Assembly (NCBI GenBank): GCA_948468045.1
Contig: CAOKGO010000016.1
Coordinates: 1 to 37,725, forward strand
From: an uncultured Clostridium sp.
Lineage (GTDB): Bacteria; Bacillota; Clostridia; TANB77; CAG-508
Length of the DNA: 37,725 bases
Direction of reading: 5' to 3'
Of this stretch, positions 26,948 to 36,751 are shown one piece after another; position 1 is the stretch's first letter, and the number at the start of each line of letters is the position of its first letter. A model generated the notes under the pieces. The model saw only the letters and a program-made list of their open reading frames with translations, ran no database searches and was not told the origin of the DNA. The translations under genes and the position numbers were made by a program.

Positions 26948-27293
26948 CAATCCAAATCCTCCCCTATTTCTTTTGTTCTAATATAAAATTTTTAATTTTT
27001 ATTATTATTTACTTCTTTTAAAAATAGTATAAGCCAAAAATAAGAATTGAACTTATATTAATGTGAAGCTTTTTGGTTTCTTCTATTTTTACTTAAACAA
27101 GAGTTTTACTTTAATTTTCAATGTTCTACTATCTCTAAAAAAAGTTATAATAATTTTACCCATAATTAAAGTTGCTGTCAATAAGTTTGTATGATTTTTC
27201 AGGATATTTTATAAAATTATCCTGTTTAACATTTAATAACCTTGTCTTTCTTTCTTTTTTATTATAAAATAACAACGAAAGGACTGTGATAAT
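26948..27293. other. Intergenic region before the deaminase gene
   Basis: No supported gene. It contains the GGGGAGG of the pilin gene on minus, a hairpin CAGGATA...TATCCTG (27199-27223) and the GAAAGGACTGTGATAAT of the deaminase on plus. Promoters for both divergent genes must lie here. Confidence 0.5.
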
Positions 27294-28562
27294 ATGGATA
27301 TTTTAATTAAAAACTGTAATCTTATTTCCATGGACGAAACAAGAGAAAAAATTGAATATGGAATTGATATTGCAATTACTGAAAATAAAATTGAAAAAAT
27401 AGAAAAAAATTTAGAACCTTGTAAAAACACTAAAATAATTGATGCTACCAATTTGTATGTACTTCCTGGGTTTATAAATACACATGCACACATTGGAATG
27501 AGTATTTTTAGGGAATCTGTTGATGGCTACACTACTCAAGACTGGCTAACCCAAAAAATTTGGCCAATAGAAGATAAGCTTTCATTAGAAGACGTTTATA
27601 ATTCTTCTCTTTTATCTTGTGTAGAAATGATAAAAACAGGAACAACCACTGTAAATGACCACTATTTTTTCCCTGAAAGCATAATAAAAGCAGTAAATAA
27701 ATCTGGTGTAAGAGCACACTTAACTAGAGTTCTAATGAATTCAGATGGTAACTTAGAGCAAAGATATAAAGAATTAGAAAACCTTATAACTACATATTCT
27801 AACAAACACGCAAATATTACTATTACTGTGGGTATTCATGGATTATATACTGCAAACCAAGAATGTATTGAAAAAGCAATTAGTTTAGCCAAATCCCATA
27901 ATTTAAACATTCATATGCATTATCTTGAAAATAGCCAAGAATACCATGATATTATAGCTAACTATAACTCTAAAAAACCTTTTGAAATTGTTAATCAATA
28001 TTTTAAAAATATACCAAGTATTTTTGCACATTGTGTTAAATTACAAGACGAAGACTATAAAGTGTTTAAAGACTTGAATATTAAAGTTGCTCACTGTCCT
28101 GTTAGTAATTTAAAGCTTGGTTGTGGTATAGCAAATGTCTCAAAAATGATAGAAAATGGCATTATTGTATCATTGGGAACTGATGGTCAAGGTAGTGGCT
28201 GTAATTTAGATATGTTTGAAACAATGAAATTGACTGGTCTTCTGCAAAAGGGATTTTATGAAAATCCAAAGTTGTTACCAGCTTATGAAATTTTGAAATT
28301 AGCTACAATAAATGGTGCTAAAGCTTTAAATGCTGAAAATTCAATTGGAAGTATTGCTCCTAGTAAATTTGCTGATTTAATCTTGATCAATTTATCTGAT
28401 ATTACTTTGCAACCAATTCATGATGTTTTTTCTGATATTGTTTATAATGCAAAAGGCTCTAATGTAGTCACTACAATTGTAAATGGTAAAATATTAATGG
28501 AAAATAGAAAACTTGCTTTTTTAAATGAAAATGAAATAATAAAAAATTGTCAAATAATATAA
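27294..28562 (+). CDS. mtaD: 5'-methylthioadenosine/S-adenosylhomocysteine deaminase
   Basis: 422 residues, amidohydrolase superfamily. The metal site has HAH in FINTHAHIG, a His in NIHMHYLENS, a His in IFAHCVKL, and Asp in SLGTDGQGSGCNLDMFE. KTGTTTVNDHYFF and the C-terminal GSIAPSKFADLILINL are typical of MtaD. It removes methylthioadenosine or SAH by deamination. Single gene with its own terminator. No in-frame CGG. Confidence 0.85.
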   Translation: MDILIKNCNLISMDETREKIEYGIDIAITENKIEKIEKNLEPCKNTKIIDATNLYVLPGFINTHAHIGMSIFRESVDGYTTQDWLTQKIWPIEDKLSLEDVYNSSLLSCVEMIKTGTTTVNDHYFFPESIIKAVNKSGVRAHLTRVLMNSDGNLEQRYKELENLITTYSNKHANITITVGIHGLYTANQECIEKAISLAKSHNLNIHMHYLENSQEYHDIIANYNSKKPFEIVNQYFKNIPSIFAHCVKLQDEDYKVFKDLNIKVAHCPVSNLKLGCGIANVSKMIENGIIVSLGTDGQGSGCNLDMFETMKLTGLLQKGFYENPKLLPAYEILKLATINGAKALNAENSIGSIAPSKFADLILINLSDITLQPIHDVFSDIVYNAKGSNVVTTIVNGKILMENRKLAFLNENEIIKNCQII

Positions 28563-28651
28563 TTTTGTGTACAATATAAGTATGATAAAATTGAGACTCT
28601 GAAAAAGTAACATTTTTCAAAAATCTTTTATTTTTCCTATAATATCAAAAT

Positions 28652-28695
28652 AACTTCATTTTTTAGTTTATTTTTAACTACTAAAAAATGAAGTT
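28652..28695. terminator. Bidirectional terminator
   Basis: AACTTCATTTTTTAG/CTAAAAAATGAAGTT, 15-bp perfect stem, then GTTTTC. It sits between the convergent mtaD and the second pilin gene. Confidence 0.85.
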
Positions 28696-28700
28696 GTTTT

Positions 28701-29957
28701 CTATTTTATTACAAATATTCCATTATCTTGTTTTTCTAATTGGACATCACTTGTTAAACATACTAGTGGTCTAAAACCAACATTGTTTCTTGTATAATAG
28801 CCATAATTATTATAGTTTATACTTACATGTGGATATACATACATTATATCATTAGCACTAAAAGCTGATGGAGATGCCAACCACATAGCATATGTTGTAA
28901 TATATCCTGAACCTTTTTTACTTATAAAATATAATGAATCTTCTTTTTCAAATATGCTTTGTGTTGGATGATAGTCATCCCATGTACTTCCACCATCAAA
29001 ACTAAACCCATATCCAGTATTACTATTAGCTCGTATTTGATAATTTGTATTATATTTTTCATTATATGATTTAAAAAATAACTCTATTGTTGGTCCTCCT
29101 ATTGCATAATCTGCCTTTCCACCTTTATATCCATTCCATATACTTGTATCTAGCATATATGCTACTGCTTTCATATTTGTATTTGTACTTGTATACCTTT
29201 TTGTATTAAAATATTCATTATTTAATGCTTTTATTCTTTCATCTGTTATATTACTTGAACCCGCATAATCTGATATTACATCATTAAATGATAAGTTATA
29301 GTCTGAATTTTTATAAATTGTTTTTGTTCTTGATTGCGGGCAATAATCATAATGAATATAATCTCCTGCTATTAAATAAATATTATTGTTATCTGCATAG
29401 AATATTTTCCAATCTGTTACCCCTTGATTGTAATCTTTACCATTTACTGTTTGTGCTATATATCCCTCTACTGTTGCACCATAAAATTCAGTTTTATCTT
29501 CACTATTTGCAATCTGTTCTGCTGATACTATTACCTTTTCTTCTGGTGGTGTTGGTGGATTTGATGGATTCTCTTCTACTTCTCCTACTGTTACTTCTCC
29601 TTTTTCACTAATTGTTACTTGATATCCATCAGCAGTAATTGTAGTTGGTAAACTTGTAATACTATCTGCTCCTGTTATACCCTCTATTTGCTTTAAATTT
29701 TCCTTTAGTTCATTCACATCTAATTTCCCATCTGTTCCATAACTTCCCATTACTGCAATTTGTACTTTTTCTTTTGCAGTTGATATATCTGTCTTGTTTT
29801 TTGCAGTTTGGGCTTTTGTCAATACCCCATTCTCTCCTGTTAGTGTTGCAATTGTTACTCCTGCTAATATTAGAAGTACAATTATTGTAATCACTAATGC
29901 TATTAAAGTTATACCCTTGTTCTTTTTAATAATTTGTAATTTTGTTATATCTTTCAT
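28701..29957 (-). CDS. Pseudopilin-type surface protein with DUF6273-like C terminus
   Basis: 418 residues. Leader KKNKGITLIALVITIIVLLI is followed by a shared ~120-residue stalk (KVQIAVMGSYGTDGKLDVNE). A Pro-rich linker (NPPTPPEE) precedes a C-terminal domain ending MWLASPSA...VGFRPLVCL, typical of lectin-like DUF6273 proteins. It is exported and held in the membrane by the pilin helix. The N-terminal half is nearly the same as in the gene at 25717-26947, so the pair arose by duplication with domain exchange. All frames intact. LTGENGVLTKA serves as internal control for the CGGA site of its paralog. Confidence 0.85.
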   Translation of the reverse strand: MKDITKLQIIKKNKGITLIALVITIIVLLILAGVTIATLTGENGVLTKAQTAKNKTDISTAKEKVQIAVMGSYGTDGKLDVNELKENLKQIEGITGADSITSLPTTITADGYQVTISEKGEVTVGEVEENPSNPPTPPEEKVIVSAEQIANSEDKTEFYGATVEGYIAQTVNGKDYNQGVTDWKIFYADNNNIYLIAGDYIHYDYCPQSRTKTIYKNSDYNLSFNDVISDYAGSSNITDERIKALNNEYFNTKRYTSTNTNMKAVAYMLDTSIWNGYKGGKADYAIGGPTIELFFKSYNEKYNTNYQIRANSNTGYGFSFDGGSTWDDYHPTQSIFEKEDSLYFISKKGSGYITTYAMWLASPSAFSANDIMYVYPHVSINYNNYGYYTRNNVGFRPLVCLTSDVQLEKQDNGIFVIK

Positions 29958-30171
29958 ATAATCTATTTCCTCCTTTATTTCTTTTGTTTATTTTTTATTT
30001 TATCAATAATCTAATTATTGTCAACTTGTTTTTAATTATTGATTACTCTTATTTTCAAAAAATTTTTTTCATTAGTACTTGCCTCTTTTTCTTTTTTAGT
30101 GTAATATAATAATGTAAATTGAAAGAAATGCAAATCACTTTAAAAGAAAGGAGGCTATTATAATTAAATAA

Positions 30172-30470
30172 AGCGCCAGAACACAGGTGAAAACTAAAAA
30201 AGATATGTACCGACTCTCTGAGCAAAAGAGGCATGATTGAAAAAATATACAAAAACAATAGTTGACTGATTAATATTCTCTAATTTTTGATATATAGTAT
30301 TCAGCCCACATTTAATTGTTTGTCTTCCAAATTTGTGTAGAATATATTTTCACGGTGTTGACGAGGTCTAGAGTTATCGAATTTTTCGGCGGATGCTCTA
30401 GTGGCTTTAGCTTAAGGTCATATTATTAACGGAAAAAACAGTAGTAATATTGTAACAAAGATTAATAAAT
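30172..30470 (+). ncRNA. glmS ribozyme-riboswitch with long P1 insertion
   Basis: The conserved core is present: A/GCGCCAGAAC at the cleavage site (between 30172 and 30173), then GTTGACGAGG (30357-30366), TTATCGAATTTTTCGGCGGATG, and a downstream AGCTTAAGG. P1 pairs AACAC-GTGAAAA with TTTTCAC-GTGTT. Between these P1 arms lie ~150 extra bases (about 30195-30347), where most ribozymes have a short loop. Glucosamine-6-phosphate triggers self-cleavage and lowers glmS expression. Confidence 0.9.
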
Positions 30471-30527
30471 TTAGGCTTTTATTTGCATACTTTCAATTCC
30501 AATATTAATTTTTAGGAGGATTTAAAA

Positions 30528-32366
30528 ATGTGTGGAATTGTAGGTTATATAGGAACAAAAAAGGCTAGCCCAATCTTAATTAATGGGTTAATTAGATTAG
30601 AGTACAGAGGTTACGACTCAGCAGGTATTTCAACAATTGAAAAAAATGAACTTTCTATTATGAAAGATAAAGGAAGAGTTAAAAATTTATATAATTTAGA
30701 TGGTATTGATAATTTAACTGGAACTATTGGTATTGCTCATACAAGATGGGCAACACATGGAAAACCATCTAAAGAGAATTCACATCCACATATGGATAAC
30801 AGTAAAACTTTTAGTGTTGTTCATAATGGAATTATTGAAAATTATCATGAAATAAGAGATTTTTTAAATGATAATGGTTATACTTTTTATTCTCAAACAG
30901 ATACAGAAGTAATACCAAATTTAGTTCATTATTATTATAGTAAAGATGAAAAAACAGATGATTTAAAATTTTTACGTGCTGTAAAAAATGCTTGTGCTGA
31001 TTTTAAAGGAAGCTTTGCTATTGAAATTATTTGCAAAGATTATCCAGATAATATGATTGTCACTAGAAAAGATAGCCCTTTAGTAATTGGAAAAGGAGAT
31101 AATGAAAATTATATTTCTTCTGATATTCCTGCTATTTTATCTTTTACTAGAAACTTCTATTTGTTAGATGATTATGAATTAGCTATTTTATCTAGAAATG
31201 ACATTCATTTTTATGATAAAACTTTAAATGAAATAAAAAAAGATACTCAAGTAATTGAATGGAATGCAGCAAGTGCTGAAAAAGATGGTTATGAAGACTT
31301 CATGTTAAAAGAAATTTATGAACAACCAACTGCAATTCGTGAAACTATTGGAGCTAAGTTTAGTGAAAATACAAAATGTGAGTTTGACGAATTAAAATTT
31401 ACAAAAGATTATTTATCTAGTTTAAATAAAATCTATATTGTGGCTTGTGGTACTGCTATGCACGCTGGTTTAACTGGTAAAAATGCCATAGAAAAACTAT
31501 GTAAAATAACAACAGAAGTTGATATTGCATCTGAATTTAGATACAGAGACCCTTTAGTGGATGAAAAAACTTTATGTATTTTTATTTCTCAATCTGGAGA
31601 AACAGCAGATACAATTGCAGCTTTAAAACTATGTAAAGAAAAGAAAGCAAAAACCCTTGCTATTAGTAATGTAATTGGAAGTTCTATTACAAGAGAAGCA
31701 GATTTTTCTATTTATACTCATGCAGGTCCTGAAATTGCTGTTGCTTCTACAAAAGCTTATACTTCTCAATCTATTTTAATTACAATACTTGCAATTTACT
31801 TTGCTGAAATATTAGAAATAGACAATAAAAATATAAATATTTTAAAAAGAGATATAATGCAATTACCTAAAAAAATAGAAGAAACTTTAAAAATATCTGA
31901 AAACATTGTGGATTTTGCAAAAAAAATCTATCAAGAAAAAGATGTATTCTTCTTAGGTAGAGGAATTGACGAAACTGTTGCAAAAGAAAGCTCTTTAAAA
32001 TTAAAAGAAGTTTCTTATATTCATTCTGAAAGCTATGCAGCAGGTGAACTTAAACATGGTCCTATTGCTTTAATTGAAAATGATGTTACTGTTATAGGTA
32101 TTATGACAGATAAAAATTTAGTTGAAAAAACTGTCAGTAATATTCAAGAAGTTATTACTCGTGGTGCTAAAACTTTGGTTGTTACTAACCAAGATGTTAA
32201 TGAGAATATGTTTGACTTAACACTTAAAATTCCTGAAACAAATCCTTTTGTTTCACCTATCTTATCTATTGTTCCTTTGCAATTACTTTCTTACTATATT
32301 GCTAAAGAAAAAGGATTAGATGTTGACAAACCAAGGAACTTAGCAAAATCAGTTACAGTTGAATAA
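30528..32366 (+). CDS. glmS: Glutamine-fructose-6-phosphate aminotransferase
   Basis: 612 residues. Cys2 nucleophile (MCGIVGYIG), glutaminase domain with HTRWATHGKP, two SIS domains (ISQSGETADT, ASTKAYTSQ), and the terminal DKPRNLAKSVTVE. It makes glucosamine-6-phosphate for peptidoglycan. RBS AGGAGGATTTAAAA. Controlled by the upstream ribozyme. No in-frame CGG. Confidence 0.97.
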   Translation: MCGIVGYIGTKKASPILINGLIRLEYRGYDSAGISTIEKNELSIMKDKGRVKNLYNLDGIDNLTGTIGIAHTRWATHGKPSKENSHPHMDNSKTFSVVHNGIIENYHEIRDFLNDNGYTFYSQTDTEVIPNLVHYYYSKDEKTDDLKFLRAVKNACADFKGSFAIEIICKDYPDNMIVTRKDSPLVIGKGDNENYISSDIPAILSFTRNFYLLDDYELAILSRNDIHFYDKTLNEIKKDTQVIEWNAASAEKDGYEDFMLKEIYEQPTAIRETIGAKFSENTKCEFDELKFTKDYLSSLNKIYIVACGTAMHAGLTGKNAIEKLCKITTEVDIASEFRYRDPLVDEKTLCIFISQSGETADTIAALKLCKEKKAKTLAISNVIGSSITREADFSIYTHAGPEIAVASTKAYTSQSILITILAIYFAEILEIDNKNINILKRDIMQLPKKIEETLKISENIVDFAKKIYQEKDVFFLGRGIDETVAKESSLKLKEVSYIHSESYAAGELKHGPIALIENDVTVIGIMTDKNLVEKTVSNIQEVITRGAKTLVVTNQDVNENMFDLTLKIPETNPFVSPILSIVPLQLLSYYIAKEKGLDVDKPRNLAKSVTVE

Positions 32367-32389
32367 AAATAAATATTCACAAAAGAAAG

Positions 32390-32408
32390 CTGGCCTCATA
32401 GAGGTCAG
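32390..32408. terminator. Bidirectional terminator after glmS
   Basis: CTGGCCTC/GAGGTCAG hairpin followed by TTTTC on plus and by GCTTTCTTTT on minus. It overlaps the stop of the small gene on the minus strand. Confidence 0.7.
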
Positions 32409-32581
32409 TTTTCTACTGCTATCTTTAATTTTTTGGCTTCGACGATGATTATGAAACCATCATCGGCAATTGCCACTTCTCCCTCCTGCAACTCTACATG
32501 TTTCATATTAGTTGCAAGACGAATGTTGCAATTCGCCTCAGCTGCCATTCTCAATACCTGTTTTGCAAAACTCTCTGTCAT
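32405..32581 (-). CDS. 58-residue protein with foreign base composition
   Basis: ATG 32581, preceded by GCGAGGAAAAA and a GCCCCAA/TTGGGGC hairpin. It starts MTESFAKQVLRMAAEANCNI and ends VEAKKLKIAVEN, alpha then beta. It is visibly richer in G+C than its neighbours (codons GCC, GTC, ATC, CAG). Complete small gene with hairpin, RBS and terminator. No family recognised. It lies next to TnpV, so it may have arrived with a lost transposon. Confidence 0.6.
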   Translation of the reverse strand: MTESFAKQVLRMAAEANCNIRLATNMKHVELQEGEVAIADDGFIIIVEAKKLKIAVEN

Positions 32582-32806
32582 CTTTTTCCTCGCCCCAATA
32601 TCTTGGGGCTCTCCTTTCTGCTTTTTTATTTAAATTCTATAATAATTATATCACATTTACATAACATTTTCAAGTTTTACCTAAAAAACCTCCCTCTTGG
32701 GAGAAGTTTAATAAGGACAAAATTTTATTGTGTTAGATAGTCGAGTAAAAGATATAAATTATTTAGTCAAATTTGTAGTGAAAATCAATTTATGGAGGTT
32801 TTAACT

Positions 32807-33169
32807 ATGATAGAAATAACTTATCACAAAGAAGGAGATTATTTTGTTCCTGACTTATATTTAGAGAAAGAAAATTATGAGGAAGATTATATTATTGGAA
32901 AGTATGGTCATTTACGATTAGAGTATTTAAAAAATCACAAAAAGGCTGAATATATAATAATGTTTATGAATTGTACTTTAAGAAAGCATATTGTAGAAAC
33001 TGATAAACAAGCTAAACAAAGATTTGAACTACTTATGAAACAAATGCTAACCCAAAATCCTATTGATGAAAATTTGAAAAATACTGACCCTTTAAAATGG
33101 ACTGGACTTATGAATAATTATAAGCATTCAATTGAAGAAATTATATTTAAAGAATTGATTTATTGTTAA
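32807..33169 (+). CDS. tnpV: TnpV-type transposon protein (orphan)
   Basis: 120 residues: ITYHKEGDYFVPDL, IGKYGHLRLEYLKNHKK, KWTGLMNNYKHSIEEIIFKE. This is the layout of TnpV proteins from Tn4451-like elements. ATG 32807 is preferred because TGGAGG lies just before it, inside a longer frame from 32792. No recombinase or other Tn genes are adjacent, so it is a remnant or domesticated. Confidence 0.8.
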   Translation: MIEITYHKEGDYFVPDLYLEKENYEEDYIIGKYGHLRLEYLKNHKKAEYIIMFMNCTLRKHIVETDKQAKQRFELLMKQMLTQNPIDENLKNTDPLKWTGLMNNYKHSIEEIIFKELIYC

Positions 33170-33174
33170 ATTCA

Positions 33175-33208
33175 TTTGAGCAGAGAATTACTTGAAGCTC
33201 TGCTCAAA
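33175..33208. terminator. Terminator after tnpV
   Basis: TTTGAGCAGAG/CTCTGCTCAAA hairpin, 11-bp stem, between convergent genes. Confidence 0.65.
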
Positions 33209-33245
33209 TTACATATATTATCTTATAAAAAGCTCTTTTAGAACT

Positions 33246-34979
33246 TTAATTATTTAGGACTTTTTCCTTACTCATATACAAATTATAATAATATCCATGT
33301 TTTTTAATAAGTTCCTGATGATTACCCATTTCTACGATTTGTTTGTCATCTATAAATACAATTAAATCTGCATCTTTTATTGTATTTATCCTATGTGCAA
33401 TTACAAAAGATATTTTATTTTCTAAAATTACTTTATTAGCTTCCATTACATTTTTTTCAAATTGCAAGTCTAAATTAGATGTTACTTCATCTAGTATTAC
33501 AATACTTCCATTCTTTAAAATTGCTCTAGCGAAACTTAATAGCTGTTTTTCTCCATATGATAATATATCTGTTTCTGCATTTATTATTGTATCATATCCT
33601 TTATCAAAAGTTTGTATTTTTTCATTTATACCTAGTTTTTTACAAACATTAATAACATCTTCTAATTGAACATTGTCATTGCCATACATTAAATTATCTT
33701 TTATGGACATATTTAATATAACTGGCTCTTGAAATACATATGAAATGTTTTTCCTTAATTCATTTAATTTATATTTTGTATAATCAATTCCATTTATTAA
33801 AATTTGACCTTCTGATAAATTGTAAAATCTAGGAATTAAATTAACTAATGATGTTTTTCCTGCACCACTTTTTCCAACAATTGCAATAGTCATTTGCTTA
33901 TCTATTTTTAGATTTATATTATCTAATATTGTATTTACACCATCATAGCTTAATTTCACATCTTTAAATTCTATTGACTTTATTGTTTCCAGTTCTAGAG
34001 TTCCCTCATCTTTTTCTTCATTAATTTTCACTATTTCTAATATGTTTATAAAAGAATTATATCTATTAGCAATTCCATGTACATGTTCTAGTAGACTTTT
34101 CATATGTCCATTTATATCATTTATGTAATCTACTATCAACATTATTGTTGAACCTAATCCAATTCCCAATAAAATTTGATTACCTCCAATAGCTAAAGTA
34201 GAAATTATTGACAAAAATGTTAGTAACGAAAATAAAGCAGTATGTAATCCTAAAATTTTACTAGATTTAATCAGTTCATTCTTAGCTTTTTTTAGCATTG
34301 ATTTAATATCATTCATATTTACTTCTTCTAGCCTTAATGTTTTTGTCGTCGAAAAGCTATCTATATATTCATTTATCTTACCTTGTAAATTAATAATAGA
34401 TTGTTGTAAACTTTTATATATTTTCATGTTTTTATTGTAAAATGGTATTAATACAAGGTATGATATCACGAATATTCCTATAACCACTAATGCGATCTTC
34501 CAATCTATAAATAACATAATAATTGATATTGTTATAATACTTCTTAGTCTAACTGAAAATACTCCTAAAAAGTTCCATATAAATAATTGAGAAGCTTCAA
34601 AACTCTGTGTAGTTGTTAAATTGAATAATTTACCCACTTGTATTTTGTCTAGTTCACTAATATTCGCTTTCTGTATACTTTCAAAGACTTTCTCTTTTAT
34701 TTGTTTATCATTATCATAATATATTACTTTTCTTTCTGTTTCTAGATATTTATCTATCCAAAATCTAATTATTATATATAATATCAAAGTTGAAGATAAT
34801 ATCACTGCCATTTTAACATTTTTGCTTGGAATATATACATCAATTACTTTAGATAATACATATTGATAAAGTAAAAGATATGGAATAGCTAGTAAAAAAC
34901 CTAGTATTCCTCTTTTTATTGTCCTTTTTGTATTTGTTGTAAAATTAAACATTTCTTTTAATATTTTTTTATTAAACAT
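33246..34979 (-). CDS. ABC exporter half, consensus ATP site
   Basis: 577 residues. About six membrane helices (1-310) are followed by an ATPase with Walker A GKSGAGKTS, Q-loop VFQEPVILN, signature LSYGEKQ, Walker B IVILDEVTSNLD (catalytic Glu present) and H-loop FVIAHR. It overlaps the upstream half-transporter by 8 nt (ATG 34979), so the two are coupled and should form a heterodimer. Substrate unknown. Confidence 0.88.
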   Translation of the reverse strand: MFNKKILKEMFNFTTNTKRTIKRGILGFLLAIPYLLLYQYVLSKVIDVYIPSKNVKMAVILSSTLILYIIIRFWIDKYLETERKVIYYDNDKQIKEKVFESIQKANISELDKIQVGKLFNLTTTQSFEASQLFIWNFLGVFSVRLRSIITISIIMLFIDWKIALVVIGIFVISYLVLIPFYNKNMKIYKSLQQSIINLQGKINEYIDSFSTTKTLRLEEVNMNDIKSMLKKAKNELIKSSKILGLHTALFSLLTFLSIISTLAIGGNQILLGIGLGSTIMLIVDYINDINGHMKSLLEHVHGIANRYNSFINILEIVKINEEKDEGTLELETIKSIEFKDVKLSYDGVNTILDNINLKIDKQMTIAIVGKSGAGKTSLVNLIPRFYNLSEGQILINGIDYTKYKLNELRKNISYVFQEPVILNMSIKDNLMYGNDNVQLEDVINVCKKLGINEKIQTFDKGYDTIINAETDILSYGEKQLLSFARAILKNGSIVILDEVTSNLDLQFEKNVMEANKVILENKISFVIAHRINTIKDADLIVFIDDKQIVEMGNHQELIKKHGYYYNLYMSKEKVLNN

Positions 34980-36741
34980 ATTCGTCCCCTATTTTGTTTA
35001 AATTCAAATTATATACATCTTTATAATCTTTGTTTTTTAATAAATCCTTATGTGTTCCACATATTGCTTGTCCATTATTTATATAAACTATCTTTTCAAA
35101 TTCTGGTGCTAATTCAACATCATGCGTAATAAATATTTTACTAGAATTATCTTCGACAGTAAGTAAATTATCTAATATTTTCTTTTTGTTTATTCTATCA
35201 ACAGCACTAAATGAATCATCAAAAATCATTATAGGTTTTGGCTTTGTATATGCTCTTACTAGTACTAATCTTTGTTTCTGACCTTTAGATAGTACTATGC
35301 CATTTCTTCCAATTTCACTATCATAACCTTTGTCAAATTTAGTTACATCTTTATGAAATGAGAAAAAGTTTGATAATTCTATTATTTCTGGATATGTTAT
35401 TTGTGGTACTAATATTTTTATATTTTCTGCTATTGTTCTTGAAAATAGGTATGAATCTTGTAGTAGTAAGCAAATTGTTTCTCTTATGTTTTTTTTATTT
35501 AAATCTCTAATTTCGTGCTTACCTATTTTTATACTTCCCTCATATTCATAAAATCCCACTAATGTCTTTAATAATATTGATTTTCCACTTCCTGTACTAC
35601 CTATTACCATTACTTTTTCATTTGGATTAATTGTAAAATTAAGATTTTGTAACAGTGTTTTTCCATTTGCAATAATATTAGCATTTTTAAATGTTATTGT
35701 TTTATCTTGTATCTCAATATTGTTGTTTACAATATGTTCATCTTCTAATGTTAAATTTAGTAAATTATTTAACCTTTTGTATGAGGCAATACATAAGTTT
35801 AATACTTCAAGAATCTCTGTTAAGTCTGTAAATGTTCTTGTTATTTTATTCGAGTAGTTTATAGTAACATATATACTCCCAACTGTAATAAAATCATAAT
35901 TATATAAATATATACTTAAAATAAATATGAATGGAGTTTGTATTCTTACAATTCCATCGACTAACATTTTATAACAACTATCAATTATTACTTTACTTTT
36001 ATTAGCTTCATAATTTTTATTATTTATTTTGTTAAATCTTTTCTGCTCTTTTTCTTGTAGATTATTTATCTTCATAAACTTTAAATTTGAATAATTATCA
36101 TTTAAATTGGAATACATTTCTTTTTGTACTTTTATTCTATTTTCTATAATTGGCTTTGATTTCTTAAAATACCATATTGATAATAAAATTATAGTTGAAA
36201 CTGCTACAATCATAACAATTGATAATCTTAAATCTAAATTTACAAGTTGAACTATCGCAAAAATAATTATTAATACAATGTCTAATATATATGTTAATTG
36301 TTTTTCTATAAAATTTACTATGTTATTTACATCATCTGCCATATTTTGTACTAAATCAGCAAGAGAACTTTTATAAAAGTCCTGATATGTTAGATTTTGT
36401 ATATACCCAAATAGTTTTAACTTTAAGTCAAATTGAAATTCTTGTATTATTTTATTTTTTACAATTGTTCTTATATATGTTGATAAAACAATTATTCCTT
36501 CAATCAATAGCAATAATATACATATAATTGGAATAAATGATAATGTATTATTAAATATACTAATAAATTTTTCTATTATAGTATTACTTGTATTTTGATT
36601 TAATAATACATCTATGAAATATTGTATTACTACTGGTATATATGTCGTTAAATAGTTTAGCACTATGCTTAATATAAAAAATACAAGTATTAGTAATTTT
36701 GTATGCTTAAAACTTGATATTATTGTTTTAAAAATCTTCAT
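34972..36741 (-). CDS. ABC exporter half, degenerate ATP site
   Basis: 589 residues, with the same fold. Walker A is GSTGSGKS, Q-loop LLQDSYLFS, signature LSKGQKQR, Walker B IMIFDDSFSAVD. Here the catalytic Glu is replaced by Asp, as in the non-hydrolysing half of heterodimeric exporters (BmrC/TM287 class). H-loop FITHD is present. It lies 10 nt after the rhamnosyltransferase-like gene. Together with the next gene it makes a complete exporter. Confidence 0.88.
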   Translation of the reverse strand: MKIFKTIISSFKHTKLLILVFFILSIVLNYLTTYIPVVIQYFIDVLLNQNTSNTIIEKFISIFNNTLSFIPIICILLLLIEGIIVLSTYIRTIVKNKIIQEFQFDLKLKLFGYIQNLTYQDFYKSSLADLVQNMADDVNNIVNFIEKQLTYILDIVLIIIFAIVQLVNLDLRLSIVMIVAVSTIILLSIWYFKKSKPIIENRIKVQKEMYSNLNDNYSNLKFMKINNLQEKEQKRFNKINNKNYEANKSKVIIDSCYKMLVDGIVRIQTPFIFILSIYLYNYDFITVGSIYVTINYSNKITRTFTDLTEILEVLNLCIASYKRLNNLLNLTLEDEHIVNNNIEIQDKTITFKNANIIANGKTLLQNLNFTINPNEKVMVIGSTGSGKSILLKTLVGFYEYEGSIKIGKHEIRDLNKKNIRETICLLLQDSYLFSRTIAENIKILVPQITYPEIIELSNFFSFHKDVTKFDKGYDSEIGRNGIVLSKGQKQRLVLVRAYTKPKPIMIFDDSFSAVDRINKKKILDNLLTVEDNSSKIFITHDVELAPEFEKIVYINNGQAICGTHKDLLKNKDYKDVYNLNLNKIGDEYV

Positions 36742-36751
36742 TCCTTATCTC

